Below, one piece after another: positions 43,755-53,545 of a stretch of DNA of 64,000 nucleotides (positions are counted from its first letter, which is position 1; the number at the start of each line of letters is the position of its first letter). Both the position numbers and the translations under genes were made by a program. Origin of the DNA: Heracleum sosnowskyi (Eukaryota > Streptophyta > Magnoliopsida > Apiales > Apiaceae); assembly GCA_030848705.1 (NCBI GenBank), contig CM061237.1, positions 78,983,910 through 79,047,909 on the forward strand, read 5' to 3'. Below the pieces are notes generated by a model, which ran no database searches, had not been told where the DNA came from, and was given only the letters and a program-made list of their open reading frames with translations.

Positions 43755-46013
43755 TCACTGAGTGTTAGATTTAAGGATCCAGACTTGCTTGGATCTTTTG
43801 GCTTTCTTAACATCGTTAGCTTTTGCAGCGGAATCACTATCAACAGAGTTTAAACTAACATTGTCAGACTTTACACTTGCAGAGTTTGCTCTAACCCATT
43901 TCAAGTTGGGTTTTAGCTCATAATAGTTGTGATAAATAGCATGATAACTCTTGCAAGTATAAATGGAATGCCAAGTGCTCCCACAGTGTGTGCATAAAGT
44001 CCGAGGTCTAACCCTAACATAATCATTTTTTACTCCACACTTGGAGGGTAAAGAATTAATATCTTTGTTTTTCCTGCAAAAACTAGCAAGATGGTTAGTA
44101 CTTCCACAGTTATAACAGGTTTTTCTTGGAGCAACAGTAGTAGGCAAATGATTATTCCTTTTATTTATGCCTATCTTTCCATTCCTGTTCTTCTTGAACT
44201 CTTTCTGTTTCATGACAGACTTTACTTCTTTGAGTTTATGATTGAATTTTTTTTCTGTCATTAAACCAACATTAACCTGTTTTTCACAAGTTTCAACTGG
44301 CTCCATAACAGCTTCTTTCACAACTACAGATTTTAGCTTACTGGATTCAGGAACAAATTTCACAGGTTTAAGTTGTGGTTTAACTTTAACTTTATCTTTA
44401 AACCTAAGTTCATCTTCCTCACAGTAACCTAATCCTACAGTATCTGTCTGAAAAACTTGATGTGTGTCTTTTCCAGAATTAGTCCAGGTTTTAATCACTT
44501 TCCCCTCTTTTTCCAACTCAGATTCTATTTGCCTATATCTTTTAAGCAATTCCTGTTCAACATAAACATCATCATCTCTCTCCTTTTGAACTTGTTGCAT
44601 GTTAACAAGTCTCTCTTCAAGAAATTTATTCATCTCTTTAAGACCTAGATTCTCAGATTTGATTCTTTCATTCTCTAAAGTCTGATCCATATAACTAACA
44701 TGTATGCTTTTAAGATAAATTCTTAATTCAGATATATTATCAGTATCATAAGCATAAGTTGTTAGGGGTACCTTGTTTTCAGATGACTCAGCTTCATCTT
44801 TAACAGTTGCCATGAGAGCATAATTGACTCCCTCATCTGAGTCTGAAGTGTCTGCCCAGTCCTTGCCTTTAGTGATGAGTGCTTTCTCAGATTTTCCTTT
44901 CTTGCACTCTGGAGCATAATGACCCATCTCTTTACACTTGTAGCACTGGATCTCAGACTTGTCTTTCTTTCCAGACTTAGTATCTCTTCCATCAGACTTT
45001 CTGAAATTTCTCTTATCAGAGTTTGAATCTCTCCTAGAGAATCTCTTTCCTTTCTTGAAGTTCTTGAATCCCATCTTCTTGAAGGTCTTCACCATCAAAG
45101 CAGCCATTTTCATCATATCTTCTTCATCATCCTCAGAATCAGAAGCTTCATCATCAGTGTTTGAGCCATCATCAGAGTTTGATGACTCACTGTCAGATTT
45201 AATGACTAAAGCCTTTCCCTTGGCTTTCTTTCTTGATGATTCCTTCTTGACAGGCTTTTCTTCAACTTTAAGAGCAACAGATTTTGTCTTCTTTCCAGAT
45301 CGTTTGTTTCTTTGTTCTATTTCAAGTTCATGAGTTTTAAGCAACCCATAGATTTCATCAAGATCTGTTTCTGCAAGATCATAATTGTCTCGTATTGTTG
45401 TCGCCTTCAAATCCCATCTTTCAGGTAGGGATAGAAGAAACTTGAGATTTGATTCTTCAAGTTCATATTCTTTATCAACCAGAGACAGATCATTCAACAG
45501 TTTACAAAACCTGTCATATGTCTCAGTCAAAGATTCACCAGGTCTTGAATCAAAGTGTTCATACTCCTGTGTGAGAATAGTCTTCCTGTTCTTCTTTATT
45601 GCACTTGTTCCTTGACACCTGACTTCTAAAGCATCCCAAATTTCTTTGGCAGTCTTACAGCCAATTACTCTGTTAGACATGACATTATCTAAGGCGCTGT
45701 GGAGAAGATGTCTAACTTTTGCATCCTTTGCAATTGATGAGATGTCCTCAGGAGTCATATCTTTCTTTTCCTTTGGAACAGTCTTTTGTTCTTGACCATC
45801 AACAACAGGAGACAGTTTGGTTGGCATATGAGGACCATCATTGATTCTATCAAGGTATTCTGGATCTGTGGCTTCTAGAAACATGGTCATCTTTACCTTC
45901 CATATTGGATATTCCATAGGTCTGAGAATTGGAACCCTGATTGTCTCATATCGACTTACAGAAGTTGATTGAACCTTTTGAGCATTAGAACCTGCCTGGA
46001 TGTTTTTATCCAT
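43755..46013 (-). CDS. gag: S1 gag (Sirevirus capsid/nucleocapsid)
   Basis: An intact 752-residue frame starting MDKNIQAGSN at ATG 46011-46013. The first 230 residues form the capsid-like domain ('ILRPMEYPIWKVKMTMFLE', 'GESLTETYDRFCKLLNDLS'). This is followed by a basic and Ser/Asp-rich region. Three CCHC zinc knuckles can be read: CYKCKEMGHYAPEC (about 357), CYNCGSTNHLASFC (about 632) and CTHCGSTWHSIYTC (about 668). Between the first two is a long Glu/Lys/Leu-rich coiled-coil-like stretch ('LEERLVNMQQVQKERDDD'). An extended Gag C-terminus is a Sirevirus trait. Gag packages the element's RNA in particles. It ends with a TGA ten bases before the pol frame opens. Confidence 0.92.
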   Translation of the reverse strand: MDKNIQAGSNAQKVQSTSVSRYETIRVPILRPMEYPIWKVKMTMFLEATDPEYLDRINDGPHMPTKLSPVVDGQEQKTVPKEKKDMTPEDISSIAKDAKVRHLLHSALDNVMSNRVIGCKTAKEIWDALEVRCQGTSAIKKNRKTILTQEYEHFDSRPGESLTETYDRFCKLLNDLSLVDKEYELEESNLKFLLSLPERWDLKATTIRDNYDLAETDLDEIYGLLKTHELEIEQRNKRSGKKTKSVALKVEEKPVKKESSRKKAKGKALVIKSDSESSNSDDGSNTDDEASDSEDDEEDMMKMAALMVKTFKKMGFKNFKKGKRFSRRDSNSDKRNFRKSDGRDTKSGKKDKSEIQCYKCKEMGHYAPECKKGKSEKALITKGKDWADTSDSDEGVNYALMATVKDEAESSENKVPLTTYAYDTDNISELRIYLKSIHVSYMDQTLENERIKSENLGLKEMNKFLEERLVNMQQVQKERDDDVYVEQELLKRYRQIESELEKEGKVIKTWTNSGKDTHQVFQTDTVGLGYCEEDELRFKDKVKVKPQLKPVKFVPESSKLKSVVVKEAVMEPVETCEKQVNVGLMTEKKFNHKLKEVKSVMKQKEFKKNRNGKIGINKRNNHLPTTVAPRKTCYNCGSTNHLASFCRKNKDINSLPSKCGVKNDYVRVRPRTLCTHCGSTWHSIYTCKSYHAIYHNYYELKPNLKWVRANSASVKSDNVSLNSVDSDSAAKANDVKKAKRSKQVWILKSNTQ

Positions 46014-46060
46014 GATTATACTTGTGTTTAGATCGAAAACTGTATATATTTAACAGCCTT

Positions 46061-46073
46061 GGCTCTGATACCA
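46061..46073 (-). promoter_or_regulatory. S1 primer binding site (initiator tRNA-Met)
   Basis: Minus-strand TGGTATCAGAGCC, two bases from the LTR end. Confidence 0.9.
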
Positions 46074-46075
46074 AT

Positions 46076-46567
46076 TGTTAGGCCGAATACACAATATATA
46101 ATCAATATAAGTATGATAATAACAATTGAGAACACTGTTTATGAATCAACAACTGAATTATATAAATAACTCTACTCTCAGTGATGTTAAAGAATCACAG
46201 AGAGCTGCTAGGTTACAAGAATAATGTATTCAGTATTCGCATCCCTTTTAGGGTTAACCTATCTGTGTTTATATAATACACAGTTACATAATCAATCTCT
46301 AATTGATATCCTATAAATCAGCTATACAATTTATATCAATCTAGGATTGCTTCTGTCTTTTGTCTCGTTTATTTAGCCATCTCAATATATTCTGCTTCTT
46401 TCCATCTTCAGAATATATTGCTTCTAGAATCTTCATATTAGCACCGACAGCTAAAGTAAACTCTCACCCCGTCAGACTTTAACAAACTCTGACTGGCTTC
46501 TAGTAAACTCTGATGAGTACCTGGTACTTAAACACTGATGAACAAACGTCAGCAATTATATCTAACA
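46076..46567 (-). repeat. S1 5' LTR (492 bp)
   Basis: On the minus strand it runs TGTTAGATATAATTGC to GGCCTAACA. TATA box TATATAAA at 46268-46275 (minus). Four S1 motifs lie in the U3 part at about 46445-46522 (TAAACTCT, CAGACTTTA, CAAACTCTG, TAAACTCTG). The right flank is S2 aORF (AGTAG). Confidence 0.92.
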
Positions 46568-49500
46568 AGTAGCTTGATCCGTTGATGGATGTTTATTTCT
46601 TGCATTTCCAGCTATCCTCTTAGCCCGTGCATCTATATCCTTCATTTGCTCTTTTATCTGTTCTGCAAGTTGCAGTCTCAGAGATGCACGTTTAATCAGG
46701 TCAATTCCATCCAATTTATCTTTTATATACTCCCCCATAGCGAGTGGCTCCTGTGGTAAAGAAATGGCTGGGACCATAACTTTTGTGACTTGAATATTAA
46801 GCTCCTTTGATTTCTCCCCATTTTTTTTATCATCAAGAGTGATGAGAGGGAGACCTTGATCTGCCACTAACTGAGTCAATAATTGAGTTTGCTTCTCCTG
46901 TGCTTGTTGCATATGAGTTAATGTGGCTTCCACTTTGTCCACCCTATCAGTAAGGGTTTTCAAAGTGGTTGCCACCTCATGATCCCTTATGAAGAATTTG
47001 TCCATTTTGGTCACAGTGAGAAGAGGAAGTCTTTCATCAAACCTCCTATCAGTGGAGTCCTTGAAGCTTGCAATTGTGTCCTTGATTTCCCTGGCCTCAA
47101 TCCTTGTCTGTAGCATTTGGAGCCTCTGGATCTCTAGAGAGTCCAAAATTGCCTTGTAGAATTTCTTTTCATTTTGAGGTGCAGACTCATGAGCCAAGTA
47201 AGCTTCATTATACTGCCTTGTGATTGCAGTATCCAAACCATGATATCCAAGTGAATCTTGATAAAGCCATTTGGGCTTAGGTGGCATCACAGATGTCCCA
47301 GTCTGTGTAGTAGTAGCCACCCCTTATAGATCAGCATCAAGACTGTCATCATCACTTGAAGATTCAGCAAACTGATCACTTCCACCAGCTCCTAGAGACA
47401 AATTGGCAAGTGCATCCTTGGCCCTCATCATGGATGCAGTTGTATGAATTAGATTTAATGTCCTCTCTGCCTCCACATTGCCCTGTTGAGCCATGATTTG
47501 ATATGCTGGCACAGGGTGAGTAAAGGTTTCAGGATCCAGAGAAATGCTATCCAGAGTTTGTTGATAATGCTCTTGGAAAGACAATTCTCTTTCTCCCTCA
47601 CTAACCTCCATTAACTCACTTGCAATGGTTGTTTTCTCCCTTAGAGCTCCTGTAGTCCCTTCTCTCTCTCCGCTATTTTCTTGCATCATGGGCTCCCCAT
47701 GGCTCACACCTCTCACACCCTCACCTTCACCTACTAAGGTGGAACTCTCAATCTCTCCTTTTTCCTGGCTGGAAGAAATAGCCAGCCTCTCACTCTCATT
47801 CTCTCCTTTTGCCTGGCTGCAAGCCAGCCTCTCAGAATCACTCCCTTTCAATCCTAGAAGTGTTTGAACTACCACTAGGTCATCTGCACTAGTTGTGTGA
47901 ACAACTGGATTTTCAATAATTGGTGCAGAAAGAGCTATCAACGGAATGGTAGTTTGAACTATCAACGGAATGGATTCCGTTGATGGAGAAACACTTGTCA
48001 ACGGAAGAGATAATTCCGTTGATGAAGTCAATAAAGGAGTTTGAGATATTGAAATTACAGTAGAATCTGTGGTGATTGATTTTAAAGATGGTTCCACAGA
48101 TCCTCTTGTAATTTCAGAAAAGAATGATTGGTGGCCCAACAAATCACTTAAAAAGTGATGACCACCAATTTCAGAGTGGGGCTTCTCCAAGAATAGAGAT
48201 GGAGAATCAGGAATAGATGAATGGATCATATCCACATCTAATGAGTGTGAAGGAGAATTTTGTGGAGTTGTCTCAATATTAATATTGAGGGAGTGGGACT
48301 GTAACCCCAGAGTAATAATTGGGGCTACATCAAACTGAATTTGAGAAACTGGAATTGTTGCTTCCAGTGTGTGTGCACCCTGTGTGACCTGGGATTTCTG
48401 TTTCACCCTTCTTTGGTAGTGGGAAATGGATGTTTGGGGGCTAGATGTGTCCCTTACCCTTTTGGTGTGTGCTCTTGGAGGAGAGCTTGTTTCAATAACT
48501 ACGCCCTTTTGAGAGGATGTAGTTAGACTTGAGCTAATATCCATGTTACTCATTGTGCCTTGTTGGGAAGACACAATGGGGCTAGTCTGGGCAACACACA
48601 CCTCTCCCACCTTATCCTTGGGGTTTCTTTGATGTTCACCCCTTCCCTCACCACTCACCACACCTGTTTCACTCCCCTTAGGCTGTGTAGTGGATTTTAC
48701 AACAGGTGCCTTTTAAGAAGCACCTGAGGTTGGCTTGGTAGATTTAGACTTTTTAGATTTAGGTCTAGTTGTAGGGGTAGGAGCCTGTTGGGTCACAGCT
48801 ACAGGCTCCATTGCAACAACAGCAGTTGTAATAGCAGAAATTGAAGTAACATTTAAATTAACAAGTTGAGAAAGTGTTACCTCAATGACTGGCAAGTACA
48901 CCATTGGGACATCACCATTGTGATTGAGTCTCAAGATGTCTGTTAGTACCCTCTTCTCTTGAACAAAACAGTCAAACTTGGAATTGGGGTTAGAGATAAC
49001 CAATGGTGTTGGACTAACATGGTTGGCTAACATCATTAGAAATCTAACATAATAAAATTATTTTTCCTAGTTTTCTTATCACCCAACTTAGCACCAAGTT
49101 CATACATTAATTGGGTGCTAAAGTTATAATATTTATCAGTGAGAAGCATGACAAACAAAATTAGAATGGAGTTACTTAAAGCATCAAAATTACTGATTTT
49201 TCCAGAAAATACTTTAATAAAAGCATCTGCTAAATATCTCCACTCCTTTACCAAGCCTCTCCTAATAATCTTACCCAAATTCACAGTTGACAAAGAGTAA
49301 TTAATAGTGTTAAGCATGTTAACAATTTCAAAATGTGTAGGTAAAGCTAAGCAGTTATTCTCAGGAATATGAAGGCATGCTTGCAAAACATCTGAATTAA
49401 CAATATACTCTTTACCTTGAAGTGTGAATTGCATAGTGCAGTTAGTTTCACTAAACTCACAGGAGGTCCAAATCTCCTCGATGATTTCATGATAAAGTGG

Positions 49501-49659
49501 AGTGGAGTGAAACATAGCATAACTAAGCTTGCAGTTCACCAAGAAATCCATCATCTTGTGAAAGATTTCGTTCGAGCTTTCCTTGTCAACAAATGGTATG
49601 GAGTTGTTCTTCTCATAAATGAATCCTCCAACAGACATAAGTTTAACTATGGGTGCCAT
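46568..49659 (-). pseudogene. S2 extra ORF (aORF), interrupted
   Basis: The likely start is ATG at 49657-49659 (MAPIVKLMSVGG). The N-terminal domain is globular ('FVDKESSNEIFHKMMDFLV', 'LVKEWRYLADAFIKVFSGK') and matches the S1 aORF in pattern. One base is missing near 49040-49050, after 'KKTRKNNF', shifting the frame. The frame then stays open to S1 except for TAA codons at 48713-48715 and 47324-47326. The middle is Ser/Thr/Pro/Ile-rich and partly encoded by TCAACGGAAT repeats (giving 'IPLI' units). The C-terminal part (47320-46568) is Leu/Gln/Lys-rich and coiled-coil-like ('TLTDRVDKVEATLTHMQQAQ'). There is a basic stretch, RPKSKKSKSTK, near 48750. No membrane segment is visible. Function is unknown. 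Confidence 0.75.
47961..47984. repeat. S2-motif palindrome inside the aORF
   Basis: ATCAACGGAAT, GG, ATTCCGTTGAT: perfect 11-bp arms, flanked by three more single copies within 47938-48022. Confidence 0.95.
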
Positions 49660-50197
49660 TGTTGAGTTGAATTGAGTTCGAACTGTGTTTTGCTTTGAGA
49701 GAGAAGAAGTGAGAAAACCTTTGGAAATTCGGAGAGTAAGATAAAAATGAATTAAAGAAAGCAAAAATGCTTAAATACTCCCCCAAAATTTCCCAAAAAA
49801 TAAGTCCAATAATAATTGTAAATTACTGGATTGGCTTAAAAATTGACCGTTACAATTAAAATATGACCGTGATTTATACTTACAGGGGTGTATGCATAGA
49901 TCGTGGTAAAAAGGCGTGCAAATCAACGGTTTAGATTAAAAGCGCTATATCAACGGATTAGAATTGGGCGTATGAGATCCAGCCTATTCCGTTGATAAAG
50001 CTGCATTCCGTTGACATAAAAGTGATGTCAACGGAATACCCGGAAAAATGCTAAGACTGTCAACGGATTAAGACAATCGTTGACATAGTAATTTTGACTT
50101 AGACAAAATTTCACTTTTCTGAGAAAAATAATCCAAAGAAAATCATAGAAAATTTCTGCCTGCAATTTTTAACTTGAAAAAAAAATCTCATAAATAA
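49660..50197 (-). other. S2 spacer between pol and aORF with seven S2 motifs
   Basis: About 540 bp without a credible gene. From 49922 to 50087 there are seven copies of TCAACGGAT/ATTCCGTTGA-like sequence, in both orientations. The remainder is AT-rich and unremarkable. Confidence 0.7.
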
Positions 50198-53100
50198 TTA
50201 AGAGAAATTTAGCATACCTAGCTCACTTACTAATCTTGAGAATGTTGATTCATCAAGTGCCTTGGTAAAGATGTCTGCAAGTTGTTGTTCACTTGGAACA
50301 AAATGTAACTCCACAGTACCATTCATAACATGTTCTCTAATGAAATGGTACTTGATGTCAATGTGATTGGTCCTTGAATGCTGCACTGGATTCTCAGTAA
50401 TGGCTATGGCACTAGTGTTGTCACAGAAAATAGGAATTTTCTCAACTCTTAATCCATAATCAAGTAGTTGATTTTTCATCCATAAAATCTGTGCACAACA
50501 ACTTCCAGCTGCAATGAACTCAGCCTCAGCTGTGGAGGTAGAAACTGAGTTTTGTTTCTTGCTAAACCATGATACAAGCTTATTTCCTAGGAATTGACAG
50601 GTGCCAGTTGTGCTTTTCCTGTCAATTATACATCCTGCATAATCTGCATCTGAATAACCAATTAGTTCAAAACCAGATTCTCTAGGATACCAAATGCCAA
50701 GGTTTGGTGTTCCTTTGAGATATCTGAAAATTCTTTTAATAGCAACTAAATGGGATTCCCTAGGATCAGCTTGAAATCTAGCACACAGACATGTAGCAAA
50801 CATAATATCAGGTCTACTAGCTGTTAAATATAAAAGTGAGCCTACCATGCCTCTGTAACTTGAAATGTCCACAGATTTTTCCTTAGTATTCAATTCAAGT
50901 TTAGTAGCAGTAGGCATGGGAGTTTTGGCAGGAGAGCAATCCATTAAGTTAAATTTCTTTAACAAATCATGAATGTACTTTGTTTGACTAATGAAAATGC
51001 CTTCATTAACTTGTTTCACTTGGAGACCAAGGAAATAAGTTAATTCTCCCATCATGCTCATTTCATATTTACTTTGCATAAGCTTGGCAAACTTTTGACA
51101 AAGCTTTTCATCTGTAGACCCAAAAATTATGTCATCTACATAAATTTGAACAAATATAGTAGAGCCATTCACAATTCTATGAAAAAGAGTTTTATCTATA
51201 GTACCTCTAGTGAAGTGATTCTCAAGGAGGAACTGTGAAAGTGTGTCATAACAGGCTCTAGGTGCTTGTTTCAAACCATAGAGTGCTTTGAGGAGAAAGT
51301 ACACATACTCTGGAAGATCATCATCTTCAAAACTAGGAGGTTGACTCGCATACACCTCCTCTTCCAATTCCCCATTCAGAAAAGCACTCTTCACATCCAT
51401 TTGATAGACCTTAAAATTAGAATGGGCTGCATAGGCTAGGAAAATTCTTATTGCTTCTAGTCTTCCAACAGGAGCAAAGGTTTCATCAAAATCAATTCCC
51501 TCTTCATGTGAGTAGCCTTTAGCAACCAATCTAGCTTTGTTCATTGTGACTATGCCATTTTCATCCATCTTGTTTCTGAACATCCATTTTGTGCCTATAA
51601 CACTCCTGTTTTTAGGCCTGGGCACCAGCTTCCAAACTTTGTTTCTCTCAAATTGGTTTAGCTCTTCTTGCATAGCTAAAACCCAATCTGGATCTAAAAG
51701 AGCTTCTTCAACTTTCTTTGGCTCATCTTGAGACAGAAAGCTACTATATAGACATTCCTCTTGAGTTGCTCTTCTAGTTTGGACTTTTGAAGAAACATCA
51801 CCTATGATGAGTTCAAAGGGATGATCTTTAGTCCATTTCCTTGAGGGAGGTAGATTAGCTCTAGAAGATGTAGCTTCATGATCATGATTGCCTTGATTAG
51901 ATGTTTGTCCTTGAGAAACTCCCCCTGAGTTTGATGTCCCTAAGTGATCACTCCTAGAAGCATTTCTATGACTGTCAATGGAATGCTCTTTTTGACTGTC
52001 AACGAATCATCTACCATGATTGTCAACGAAATGACCAATTGGTCTGCTAGCAGCTATTCTTCTTAATCTTAATGCCGCAATTTCATCTTCACTACTGCTT
52101 TCATTTGTGCTAGACACAACAACTTTAGGCTGTTTCTCAATAGCCTTAACATGATTCACTTGATCTCCTTCCTCATTCTCAAAAGAAAGACTTTCATGGA
52201 AACCTTCATCACAGAGACCTTGAATTTTGAGATCATCAAAAACAACATGTACTGATTCCATAACAATGTTGGTTCTGAGATTATAGACTCTGTAAGCTTT
52301 CCATGCTGCATATCCCACAAATATTGCTTCATCTGCCTTTGCTTCAAATTTCCCCAAATGCTCAGTTTGATTTATCAGAACAAAGCACTTGCATCCAAAG
52401 ACATGAAGAAAATCCAATATTTGCTTCTTTCTTTTGAGTAGTTGATAAGGGGTCATTCCCTTGGCTTGATTAATCAAAGAAATATTTTTAGTGAAGCAAG
52501 CTGTGTTAACTGCCTTAGCCCAAAAATAAGTTGGTAACTTTGATTCATCTAGCATTGTCCTTGCAGCTTCAATGAGTGTTCTGTTTTTCCTTTCAACTAC
52601 ACCATTTTGCTGTGGTGTCCTTGCAGCTGAAAATTCATGCAAAATACCATTTTCTTCACAGAACATCTTCATAGTTGAATTCTTGAACTCTGTCCCATTG
52701 TCACTCCTAATCCTTCTTACTTTGAAATCAGGATGATTGTTTACTATCTTGATGTGATTGATAATGATTTCACTTGCCTCATCTTTGGAGTGCAAAAAGA
52801 AAGTCCATGTAAATCTATAAAAATCATCAACAATCACAAGACAGTATTTCTTCTTTGAAATAGATATGACATTGACAGGGCCAAATAGATCCATATGAAG
52901 CAACTCAAGCTGTTGAACAATTGATGACTCTGTCTTGCTTTTGAATGATGCCTTCTTTTGTTTCCCTTTTTAACAGGCATCACACAAACCATCCTTGGAG
53001 AATTCCACCTGTGGAATTCCTCTAGCAAGATCTTTCCTCACCAAGTCATTCATAACCTTGAAATTCAAATGAGATAATTTCTTGTGCCATAGCCAACTTT

Positions 53101-53545
53101 CATCCTTGCTTGCCTTGCTAAAAAGACAAGTGATGGTGTCTAGACTTGTGCTACTAAAGTCAGCAATGTACACATTCCCTCTTCTGAATCCAGTCATTAC
53201 CACATTGTTGTCTCCACCTTTAGAAACAACACAGGCTTCTCTTGAAAAAGTAACTAAAAATCCTTTGTCACAAAGTTGGCTGATACTAAGCAAATTGTGC
53301 TTTAGACCATCCACCAATGCAACCTCATCAATGATGACATTTTCTCTTGAAATCAAGCCATATCCCTTAGTGTAGCCTTTGTTATCATCTCCAAAAGCAA
53401 TACAAGGGCCAGCTCTTTCCTGGAACTCTGTGAGCAGGGTAGAATCACCAGTCATGTGTCTTGAACAACCACTATCCAAGTACCAAAGATTCCTTTTGTC
53501 TCCCTGCACACAATAAAACCAAATCAAGTTGATTTTGGTACCCAA
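50198..53545 (-). pseudogene. pol: S2 pol: protease, integrase, RT, RNase H with two nonsense codons
   Basis: 1,116 codons in one frame. Protease: 'LWYLDSGCSRHMTG' near residue 20. Integrase: 'WLWHKKLSHLNFK', 'CDAC', then an in-frame TAA (52970-52972) where the family has a codon after DAC, then 'HMDLFGPVN', 'IVDDFYRFTW' and 'TPQQNGVVERKN'. The linker contains an in-frame TGA (52007-52009) beside three S2-motif copies. RT: 'MQEELNQFERNKVWKLV', 'KARLVAKGYSHEEGIDF', YVDD. RNase H: 'STSTAEAEFIAAGS', 'DNTSAIAITEN'. It ends LGMLNFS at 50198. The gag 3' end and the start of this frame overlap by about 20 bases in different frames. Confidence 0.92.

Larger units (their letters stand above)
37436..46567 (-). 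mobile_element. Sirevirus S1 (3' end missing)
   Basis: The minus-strand order is 5' LTR, tRNA-Met primer site, gag, pol, 1.3-kb spacer, aORF. The aORF runs into the E1 3' LTR at 37435/37436; the end of the aORF, the polypurine tract and the 3' LTR are not in the window. S1 is inserted in the aORF of S2 at 46568. It carries about 20 or more copies of CAGAGTTTA/TAAACTCTG spread over LTR, gag, pol linker and spacer. It is the same family as S1b. Confidence 0.9.
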
